Below, piece after piece: positions 1-64,000 of a DNA stretch of 64,000 nucleotides. How positions within the stretch are numbered: position 1 is the first letter of the stretch; every line of letters starts with the position of its first letter. Both the position numbers and the translations under genes were made by a program. The stretch lies in NCBI GenBank assembly GCA_016617855.1, contig JAECUM010003698.1, forward strand, positions 42,217 to 106,216, given 5' to 3'. The notes under the pieces were generated by a model. It saw only the letters and a list, made by a program, of their open reading frames with translations, ran no database searches and was not told the DNA's origin. This DNA is from Megalonaias nervosa. Lineage: Eukaryota > Mollusca > Bivalvia > Unionida > Unionidae.

Positions 1-712
1 TTATGTTCCTATTGGCATGCCTTTGAATTTTTTTTAATTGTACTTCCCTTGCTTGATTTGACACAAAAGACATATTCAAAGTGATAAAACAACACAGGTC
101 TCTTTTAATTGATTTTTTTTTAATGCAACAAACATTTCCCCAAGTTGCTGATCAAAACAAAGTCGGCATGTAATTAGGTTCTCACAGAAGTACTCATGGG
201 TTTCGATGTGATGGTCAATTGACTCTTTTCATGTTTTCATAGAAGAGAATATGTTGTGATTATAGTGTTTACATTGAAGCGAAATTAAAGGATTAGAATG
301 TGAATTTCACATAGCAAACATTTAATTGGTGTTTATTTCATTCTCTGTTGCCACCTGTTAGCATTTACCAGAATTTTTCGTTGATTGCTGTTTCATCAAA
401 CTGTTTATTTACAATGTATTGACAACTATTTCTCTCAAGAAAAACTAACATAATATGTGATATCTTATTAGAACTTGCAAATTTCACAATATGGATTCTA
501 TCTTTACGGGCAATAATCACCATTTTCGATGATAAAACGAGCTATGTATCAAGGTTCAATTTACCAATTTACCAATTCTTATCACGATTTTTTTCACATT
601 CAGCACATTTTAAAATATATTTTCTTTGCAAAAAAAATCGGGAACCATGCCGGACACCGCGTTATAAGCAAGTTCGCGAGTTATCCGAGCGCGAGTTATT
701 GAGGGAGTGGTG
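1..712. mobile_element. TIR element B, right part (cut by window edge)
   Basis: The right terminus at 712 reads, in reverse complement, CACCACTCCCTCAATAACT and is followed by TA. Inward, the reverse complement closely parallels the left end of element A at 6387, including repeated GATAACTCG motifs and a shared interior segment near 'gagaacctaatta'. Its CpGs are better preserved than in A. No transposase is seen. The other terminus lies beyond the window. Confidence 0.75.
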
Positions 713-729
713 TATAATGAATTTGCATT

Positions 730-1490
730 GTTTTGTTAGTTTTTTTTAATTCATTATATGCTATGGATTATTTTTGAGCTGACCTTGTCCAAAATCAAGT
801 TCATTGTCTACTTGACCAGAATCATTGGTATTTTATTTATTCTGTAAACAACATAGCTAGTATTTTCTCTTTGAGTGTGGGTTTAATATTAGGATCATTA
901 TCAACAGAAGTAAACATATTTATCTTTATCTGAGTCATGGACACTGTTTACCATGTTCTTTATTATAATTTTAGTAACAGAATCTTCTAGAATTGAAATT
1001 TAATTATGTAATAGTTTTATTTTAGAAAATGCTAATTGTGACCTAGATCAAGTAGAGGGCTTTATAATTTTGTTGACTGGGAATATCGTTTATTTGTGTT
1101 ATAAGGCACAAACATTTGTTGTATTTGAGTTGGCCTTAAATTATTTAGTTCAAATTATTATTCTCTGGAAATACAAAGCACTCTAGAATATTCTTGGAAA
1201 GAGACATTGACTTGGAATTAGAGTGAATTCAAACAAGGAAACCTTGGATTATATTACTGTGATTCAACAAAAGTCTCTTGGCACATCATTACAATTCAGG
1301 CCACTGGTACATTAGTACATTAGAGACTCCTGGCCATTACAGACACAGCAACACCTTCAGCATTAGAAATTATTTAGAAAACCACTGAAGTTTATTCAGA
1401 ACTTTATTCATTAGGACTTGTGTTAGTACTTCTAGGATTATTTGGGATTTAATTAGCAATACCAAAAGTTCCTTATTTGGCTTTAAAAAC
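730..1490 (-). repeat. Dispersed repeat family D, copy a (inverted)
   Basis: The reverse complement aligns by eye with the copies at 19825, 59031 and 60228. Shared landmarks are 'aattaaatcccaaa', 'cctaatgaataaagttct', 'gctgaaggtgttg', 'gaattcactctaattcc' and 'cttgattttggacaagg'. It is non-coding, with class unknown. Element B abuts its tail. Confidence 0.75.
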
Positions 1491-1499
1491 TTCATTGAT

Positions 1500-2384
1500 G
1501 GACCCTGATTTTGCTTTTTGACCTGTTTCTTCAGATCAGGAGCGGATGAGAGGGAAGCATGTTGCTGATGTTGACCAAAACTTGAGAAGCCCTCTGAAGA
1601 GAGTCTATGCCTCAAATGGATCTGCCAGCAAAATGCTCTTACTGTGCTTCTGTAAGACCTTGAAAGTATACCAAAGCAACATCCCTGCTTAGGTGGAGAA
1701 GCTCCACTAATAATGTCATGGCCATGGAAAAGGCATGCTAGGATTTTTCGGCCATGGCTTTGAACAAATGATGAAGGGCAATTGATGATAGTGATTCCTC
1801 CTTTTGTAGGTTGAAAGAGGATGCTGAAAAGTTGTCTGAATGTGAGGCTATGATTACAATTTAGCTAATTTTCATTCAAAAGCTTTCAATGTTTTAATAG
1901 AAAGGCAAACCCAGGTCCCCAAGGAAATACCCACATGTGCCACTTCAGAATCCAAGTTGGAAGGCTTAAGGGGCCAAGAAGCGGTGTGAACCCTATAACT
2001 AGCAAGAGTGACCACAGGTCTCAATGTAGAGAGGGTAACAGACCACCCCTACACTGTCTAATGAATTCCAGGCCTTTATTAAACTTTTGGGAAAGCTTAT
2101 TAATTGAAGCTAAATTAGGGAGTACCAAGAGACCAGGTCGACAAGTGGCCACAGAGAGTGACTCTAAGTTGGCGAAAATTTTAGTGTTCTTGGAGCCTGA
2201 AGGCTTGATACAAAGATCATCAGTAGTCCTTGTTAACTGTTTTAACAAAAGACCAGATCTCTTCCTCTTCTGCAACTTCAACCAATTGTTGGGAGGAGAC
2301 AGGGGACCCCAAGGGAGGAGATGCCCCCTTGGCTTGCTCTGCATTAAACTTGTTAAACTTATCTCAACTGCTAAAGCTAACAAG
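1500..2384. other. Intron 11 stretch, unclassified
   Basis: More GC-rich than its surroundings, with open frames on both strands around 1935-2408. I recognise no family. It may be a decayed retroelement gag-like remnant, but I cannot support that. Confidence 0.3.
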
Positions 2385-3055
2385 AATTCCCTTATCTCAT
2401 GCAAATAAAAGTATTACCTTTTCTCAAGTTAACAATAGAATTCCCTTGGCTCACGCCAAAAAATTGACTTAACTCATCCAACCAAACAAATTCCCTTATC
2501 TCATGCAACCAAAGAATTCCCTTATCTCATGTAACCAAACAAATTCCCTTTCTCATGCAACCAAAGAATTCACTTATCGCATGAAACCAAACAAATTCCC
2601 TTATCTCATGCAACCAAAGAATTCCCTTATCTCATGCAACCAAACAAATTCCCTTTTTACACGCAACCAAAGAATTCACTTATCTTATGCAACCAAAGAA
2701 TTCCCTTATCTCATGAAACCAAACAAATTCCCTTTTCTCATGCAACCAAAGAATTCCCTTATCTCATGAAACCAAACAAATTCCCTTTTCTCATGCAACC
2801 AACAAATTCCCTTTATTCATGCAACCAAAGAATTCCTTTATCTCATGAAACCAAACAAAGTCCCTTTTCTCATGCAACCAAAGAATTCCCTTTTCTCATG
2901 CAACCAAAGAATTCCCTTTTCTCATGAAACCAAAAGAATTCCCTTTTCACATGCAACCAAATTCCCTTTTCTCATGCAACCAAAGAATTCCCTTTTCTCA
3001 TGCAACCAAAGAATTCCCTTATCTCATGAAACCAAAAGAATTCCCTTTTGACAAG
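2385..3055. repeat. 26/27-bp tandem array, about 24 copies
   Basis: The unit contains 'aattccctt.tctcatg' followed by 'caaccaaag' or 'caaccaaaca'. Units with AAAG are 26 bp and units with AAACA are 27 bp, so plus-strand frames stay open across parts of it. The resulting Asn/Pro/Ser-rich translations are artefacts. Confidence 0.9.
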
Positions 3056-3284
3056 CTCACTAAAAAACTGTATCCACAAATTTCAGATGCTCTGACTTTC
3101 ATAAAACTTCTTTCTTTTATTTAATAAGTGAAAGGAAAAGAAAAATCAAGCAACTGCAGGTCGCAAAAATGATTAATTTGATAATGAAAGAAATATGTAA
3201 CTGCTTATTCACCATAAAGATCCAGTTACCTGCCTTCTACAAAAGTGCTCTAGTGTCCTATGAGATCTGCCATATTTTTCTTAC

Positions 3285-59030
<55,746 letters not shown>

Positions 59031-59897
59031 TGTTACGACTATATGGTTTTCATCTAAGTAAGAGAAAAGAGAGAGAACCAACAAATTTAGTAAAATGAAA
59101 CAAATAACTTATTTCCCTAGAATACAAAGTGAAAGTTTAAAAAGAACTTAAAGTATTGTGAACTAAATCCCAAATAGTCCTATAAGTTCTACCACGAATC
59201 CAAAAGTATACAGTATTCAGAATTAATTCGAGTGGTGTTTCAAATGAATTCCAACCTTGAAAGTACAGATGTACCAATGGCATGAAATAGATTTAATGTG
59301 CTAACAGTCCTGATGTATCAAATGATATAATCCGAAATGTCCTTGAATGAATTCACAATAATTCCCCCAAAAAATAATTTAATCCGAAATTACTGATGAT
59401 TGTTTTTGTAATTCCAGTGAATAATTTAAATAAATAAATCATCTCACATATTAGCTGAAATACTAAGAATGGTGTTTAGATATGGATCTAAAGTAAACAA
59501 TATTTATATACAAAGCTTAGACACAATAACAGAACCAGGATGATGGCCATTTGCCCATACAATTCGTAAACAACTTCCTTCTCTAACTTTCTCAGTTTCC
59601 GTACAAAATACTACACCTTGAACTCAACATCTGTAAACATGTTTACCCCCCCCCCCCACGTAATAATGACCTTAAAATATAATCTAAAATCATAGACAAA
59701 CATTAGCTATATAAAATGTTTACAAAATCAGAAGACATTTGTCAGCTAGGCCCAACTCATTTATGGACAAAGGTCAATTACACAATCTAAATTAAACACA
59801 CATAGCTTATAATAGTGAACAAAAGCTAACACACAATACAAATTAAATATACATAACAACTGTAAAGGGGAAAAGGGTATGAATGGTATGAATACTT

Positions 59898-59945
<48 letters not shown>

Positions 59946-60110
59946 ACATGACAGTACAAAAGAGTTTAAGTTTAGTATTGAAAATAAGACAACAGATAGA
60001 AAACAAGCACATATAACAGAAAACACATGGCTTGTTTTGGCAATGAATGAACAGTATCTATGTTTCTGATAGGTATAGTTTGTTAGCAAAGGACTCTTAA
60101 CACTGGTGAT
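59031..60110 (+). repeat. Dispersed repeat family D, copy c
   Basis: Begins at TGTTACGACT (59031) and continues with 'gaactaaatcccaaatagtc', 'ttctaccacgaatcc', 'taatccgaaatgtccttg' and 'aattaaatatacataacaac'. It carries a (CA)n run at 59899-59943. Copy d starts 1197 bp downstream with the same TGTTACGACT. Confidence 0.85.
59899..59943. repeat. (CA)n microsatellite
   Basis: About 22 uninterrupted CA repeats inside family D copy c. Confidence 0.97.
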
Positions 60111-60227
60111 TTTGCTACTCTGCTCTTCGTCTCAACTTAATCTAGCTACAGAATCACACACCAACACACCCTACCGACATCCTTGCGTTTCAAACCAGGT
60201 TCTTCTTTTCTATGTTGACTTGACATA

Positions 60228-61100
60228 TGTTACGACTCCATAGTCTTAAACTTCGGAACTGAAAGAGCTAAAGCTAACACGGTTTGTCCAATTCAACACA
60301 TAATTTATTTCCCCTGAATACAAAATTCAAATTTAAAAAGAAATATACAGTACTGTGAACTAAATCCCAAATAACCCTACAAGTTCTACCACAAGTCCAA
60401 ATGTATAAAGTTCTAATTGAATTCCAGTGGTATTCCAAATAATTTCCAATATTGATTGTGTTGATGTGCCTATAGACTCGAATGTGCTAATGTACCAGCA
60501 ACATGGAGTGTGGCGATGTGCTAATAGTCTTTTGATGTATCACAATCATATAATCCAAAATGTCTTTGTCTGAATTCACTATAATTTCAAATTGATGTTC
60601 CAGTCCAATAATATTATTGAGCACTTTGTAATTCCAGTGAATCCATCAAAACGAAAAGCTGAACACAGCAATAAGACTGATCCTGTTTCAGATATTAAGG
60701 CATGAATTAGTAATTTTTCAAGAAAATAACATTATTTACAAAACTAAGACACAATAATAGAAGCACGGTGTAGGTCAGTTTCCTTTATTAAACAGTCAAA
60801 GTTGTCAACAAATTTAGGAATTTTCAAGTGAATATTTACTGTCCTAGACTCAGATTCAAATGAACATTTTTTCTTCCATTGTTAATGATCTGACTGTTTA
60901 ATTTATGATCTTAGAGAAATATTAGTTATGTGCTTTGTTGTTTGCAAAATAAATGTCACTGGTCATGTAAACCATTAACTTGATTTGGACAAGGTCAAGT
61001 ACAAGATACAGCTGTAAAGAACATATAATCACTAAGAAAAACCAACATATAATACAGATTAAATATGCATAACACATCCATGAGGTAGTCTGGATCAAGC
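60228..61100 (+). repeat. Dispersed repeat family D, copy d
   Basis: Begins at TGTTACGACTCCATAGTC. It shares 'acataatttatttcccctga', 'gaactaaatcccaaataacc', 'ttgatgtgcctatag' and 'gaattcactataatttc' with copies a-c, and 'aacttgatttggacaaggtc' with copy a. Confidence 0.85.
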
Positions 61101-61930
61101 AACATGTTTAAAATGAGAGCACACGATTCGACTTTTGTCCACATCGTGATTTGTCTTGACAGCAGGTAAACTCACCACTGTATTGAATAGTGTTCCACAG
61201 TTCAAGCACAACACACATGGCTTAACTGAAGACGTACATTTTGTTTTGTAGTGTGCCTGTTGTGAATGCTTATACCCTGAATGACAGTACTACTACTGTT
61301 GCTGTGGCTAGCATTATTCCGCCGATGTTATCCTTTGTTTCAGAGAATGGCATGGATTTGGATCTGGCTTTCTGCGATTTCTTATTATCTCGGGAATGTT
61401 TACCGGTACCATCTTCTCCTGCATTGCTACTAGCGCTGCCAGAATATGATGATTTTAAAAAGGAAAAAAAAAAGGATGAGCTACAGACCATTGTAAAGCG
61501 ACAAAAAAGAAGAACTTACTTTTGAACAAAAATAAGAAGAGGAAAAGAGAAACCACCAATAGATGGGAACGATTAACTTTGAACTGAATGACTGGAATGA
61601 AAACAAAACTGTCAACCTATTACAGGGCATTCTGGCGGAGCAAAAACAACAGAGATGAGTCGTTTGGTCTAATTACTAGAGAAAAAGATCTCCACAATCC
61701 AAGAATTCTAAACATTCTATGCCATCTACTATCGTCGAGACGTCAGCAACGACAACTACAACCATAGCATCAGTGGGACTTTGGACGTGGACAAGGTTAA
61801 ACATAGTTGAAGTTAATATTGAAACCTCCATACTTTTTTATCGCTCAACAGCACTTTTCACGGTCACTCACATCTCTCAGAAAAGAGATACTATTCATTA
61901 TTGCCAAAAAAAGAACCAAAATAAACATGA
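61101..61930. other. Upstream flank, unidentified, weakly coding-like
   Basis: A plus-strand open frame at 61241-61525 begins MFCSVPVVNAYTLNDSTTTV and ends in a Lys-rich tail. I recognise no domain and see no supporting splice or repeat context. Confidence 0.25.
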
Positions 61931-61934
61931 GTAG

Positions 61935-62132
61935 TGTAGTGGGGTACTTTAGCGTCAATGGGAAAATACATTACAGACACCCCCACCCCCACCCCCCACC
62001 CCCCGGGGTACTATAGCGTCACGATTTTTGGCGTCAAAAAATCACCCTGGGGTACTTTAGCGTCAATGGGAATTTTGTATAGGGAACCACAGCCTGGGGT
62101 ACTTTAGCGTCAACGGGAATTTAGTATAGGGA
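61935..62132. repeat. Short array built on GGGGTACTTTAGCGTCAA
   Basis: 'ggggtact.tagcgtca' occurs four times (about 61939, 62006, 62049 and 62096). The last two lie in near-identical units of about 47-50 bp ending 'gggaatttagtataggga'. A C-rich run at 61978-62005 separates the first two. Confidence 0.85.
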
Positions 62133-62155
62133 CAAGAGGAATGGTACAGGTAAGG

Positions 62156-62211
62156 TGACGTCACGGTACTGGACATTGGCAACAATGTAGCAATGTAGTA
62201 CCGTGACGTCA
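62156..62211. promoter_or_regulatory. Perfect inverted repeat with two CRE-type octamers
   Basis: The arms TGACGTCACGGTACT (62156-62170) and AGTACCGTGACGTCA (62197-62211) are exact 15-bp inverses around a 26-bp loop. Each arm starts or ends with TGACGTCA, the consensus CREB/ATF octamer. It may be a small foldback element or a regulatory site; its role is not shown by sequence alone. Confidence 0.6.
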
Positions 62212-62387
62212 TGTCACCTGTGTCATTTCTATATACAAACACGAATCATTCGCGTTCGTGTCAGTGAATAGTATAGTAGAGTATGTTTTATATATTAGCT
62301 TTCTTTTCCATTTTAGGCAAAGTGAGAATAAATATCTTTTCGAGGCATATGAGGTGGCCCTGAAAAGGGCCTTTAGGTTTTTGTCTT

Positions 62388-62964
62388 CTATTTTCTCCAC
62401 TTCTTTAACCAGTTTCTCACTTTTCCAATGATTCCTTTCTTCTTCTTCTTTTTTTCATCCTCTGGAATCCAGTCTGGATGTCCCATTGATCTAAATTTTT
62501 CCTGTATTTTCATCCAGTTGTTGTTCAGTCTCTCAAAGTCCTCTTTTCTCTTTATGTTTTCTTTGTCCTTCCTCTCTTTTGACCAGGTGTCTTTGATTTT
62601 CCTCATTTCTTCGTCCATCACCTTTCTCATGAGGTCTTCTGCTTTTTTTAACTGGTCTAACCCCCCAATGGGCAAAAGACCACTCTGTCAAATGGAATAT
62701 CTCTTGCAAAAAACACCTCACTTTGATGACAACATCAAGGGCCTCCTTCAACGTCCCCATTCTTACATATTTAGGATCGATGAAGCCTCTTAATTTCTCT
62801 ACTTCCTCTTCTATCATCCTTTGTATCTGATCCCTGGCTACTTTCAGGCTGTTCGCAAAGTCTAGATTGCCTGGGAACCTCCATTCCTGTTGAAGTCTTT
62901 CTACCACATAGGCTCCATCCACCATCCAGAACCAACTATGTCTCAATTCGTTAAACGAGTTCAT
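62388..62964 (-). pseudogene. Unidentified charged, helix-rich ORF with one frameshift
   Basis: It reads MNSFNELRHSWFWMVDGAYV with VVERLQQEWRFPGNLDFANS, RDQIQRMIEEEVEKLRGFID and FLQEIFHLTEWSFAHWG. A frame change near 62660 leads to LDQLKKAEDLMRKVMDEEMR and a Lys-rich end (KVRNWLKKWRK) with a stop at 62388. About 190 residues, intronless, strongly charged and probably helical. Continuous similarity of style across the frameshift suggests a recently broken gene, perhaps of mobile-element origin. No family recognised. Confidence 0.5.
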
Positions 62965-63060
62965 GTTGCCAGCCTTTTTTATGTTCTGTGTAGAATGTTG
63001 CGAATGACTGACTGACTGGATTATAGTCGCATATGCACAATGTGCTTCGCGACTGGTTAT

Positions 63061-63170
63061 AGCCCTAGGCTGGGCCCTCGGAGGTGTGGGTATGGTGCCA
63101 CCACTGCCTGTCAGAGCCCTAGGCTGGGCCCTTCGAGGTGTGAGTATTGTGCCCTCACGTCCTCCTGGGA
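63061..63170. repeat. 54-bp direct repeat, two copies
   Basis: Both copies start 'agccctaggctgggccct' (63061 and 63115) and continue 'cgaggtgtg.gta'. GC-rich compared with the window. Confidence 0.85.
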
Positions 63171-63773
63171 GTTATGAGTATGGTGCCATCATAGCCCCCT
63201 AGTTTGTTTTCAGATCGTATATCCAGCAAGCCGACATGTCCGTAACGAGGCAAAGGCGGAAAGAGACCCGGAAGGGAGGCAGCGCAGAAATGGCCCGAAA
63301 GCCCCAGGGACAGCCACACAGGGCACACCAAGACCCGCAACCACGCGCCCCGACCTAACGGCGAGGTCGGGTTTAATGTCACATGTAGTCCAGTTATGCT
63401 AATGGACTTCCTTATACCAATGTTGTGTGAGCCACTCATTCAATTGGTAAAGCAATCATTGAGTTTTAATTTTGGTGGATTGGGTATTATTGTTGAATAT
63501 GAATTTTGCGTACATAGTGTACTTATCCGTTTTCCGAAAGTTTGTACCAATCTGGGGAAGGTTTGCCCTTCCATTTTTATTATCTTAATTTGGTGACTAT
63601 GTAGGTTTTGTTTTTGACGACGAGGCGGAATCGTAAGGATCACGTTTGTTTTGGTAGCGGGCCCTCGTGAACCAAATTGAAGACCCTTGGTTTTTTTATC
63701 TTTAACTGAAGTCCATATGAGCTGGGTACTGCAATACCTCCTTCTTGCGAGGAGTAATTGCAACTCGATATGG
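63171..63773. other. GC-richer flank, unidentified
   Basis: 63200-63370 is clearly GC-richer than the window average. No element or gene is recognised. Minus-strand open frames at 63440-63843 show no known motif. Confidence 0.35.
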
Positions 63774-63830
63774 ATGGGTAGCCAGACTGACGAGCGCACT
63801 GCTTTATATCCCTGGAGCACGGACGTGAAG
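63774..63830 (+). CDS. Possible first coding exon of a neighbouring plus-strand gene
   Basis: ATG at 63774 opens 19 codons (MGSQTDERTALYPWSTDVK) that run straight into a GTAAAC donor at 63831. Its position upstream of, and divergent from, the EML5/6-like gene would suit a neighbouring gene, but nothing downstream in the window confirms it. Confidence 0.2.
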
Positions 63831-64000
63831 GTAAACATCCCAAGTCTATATTTATAGCCTCAAAATTTCTAGCTTCAGTGACGTCACTGAACTGGCTGAC
63901 CTGAAACTGAGAGAAAATAGGTCAAACATTGTTACATTTTTCTGAACGCATGTTTTGGTTTTAGAATTCAGAGTTAACCATAGGCAGGGTTATACAGTGC

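Noticed and set aside
1935..2408. 157-codon plus-strand frame and its antisense partner
   Set aside because: No recognisable domain, both strands are open over the same span, and it continues into a tandem array.
2503..3124. Overlapping plus-strand frames with repeated Asn/Ser/Pro segments
   Set aside because: Products of the 26/27-bp tandem array. No start context, and frames shift between units.
1..3284. A twelfth EML5/6 exon carrying the rest of the second HELP motif
   Set aside because: I looked for the expected YRG...CRNN coding on the minus strand and found none, so the exon must lie beyond the left edge.

Overview
This is an AT-rich, intron- and repeat-dominated animal nuclear window. 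It has no operons, no bacterial gene density and no long uninterrupted genes. The only cellular gene recognised with confidence is the 5' part of an EML5/EML6-type gene (echinoderm microtubule-associated protein-like; HELP motif plus WD40 propellers) on the minus strand. Eleven coding exons run from a start codon at 57971 down to 3285. All visible junctions are GT-AG and all exon phases join, giving 680 codons plus 2 nt. They encode the first HELP/propeller module, an acidic linker and the first residues of the second module. The rest of the gene lies beyond the left edge. The organism is probably a marine invertebrate, and a bivalve or other mollusc is my best guess. That guess rests on a tRNA-derived SINE with an (ACA)n tail, on tandem-repeat-bearing elements that resemble the bivalve 'pearl'/Helitron-like type, and on a DIRS-like element. 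The species is not proven.

Layout, left to right. 1-3284 (intron 11): the end of a TA-flanked terminal-inverted-repeat (TIR) element, a copy of a dispersed ~0.8-1.2 kb repeat, and a 26/27-bp array. 3502-19248 (intron 10, 15.7 kb): 43-bp and 28-bp arrays, a palindromic MITE, a 1.6-kb TIR element, a ~4-kb minisatellite of 37-bp units split by a 1.56-kb TIR element and a SINE, then mariner, LINE and Tigger-like remnants. 19417-27409 (intron 9): a dispersed-repeat copy, a ~190-bp/42-bp composite array, and a Helitron-like block of ~150-bp repeats split by a second, inverted copy of the TIR element found in intron 10. 27623-42519 (introns 5-8): mostly plain intron, with a decayed DIRS-like retroelement carrying a young SINE, a second Helitron-like block and four minisatellites. 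42656-57774 (introns 1-4): small arrays, a full-length decayed DIRS-like element of about 4.9 kb bounded by long inverted repeats, and MITE copies. 57972-64000: upstream flank with two tandem copies of the dispersed repeat, a short array, a perfect inverted repeat carrying two CRE octamers, one decayed unidentified ORF, and a possible first exon on the plus strand.

The mobile elements do not work together as a system. The window is mainly a record of nested insertions inside one long conserved gene. Several insertions can be read at base level because they interrupted tandem repeats or left target duplications. I found no novel defence, biosynthetic or regulatory system. The most distinctive items are the two related TA-targeting TIR elements, the intact-ended DIRS-like element and the 37-bp minisatellite with higher-order structure.
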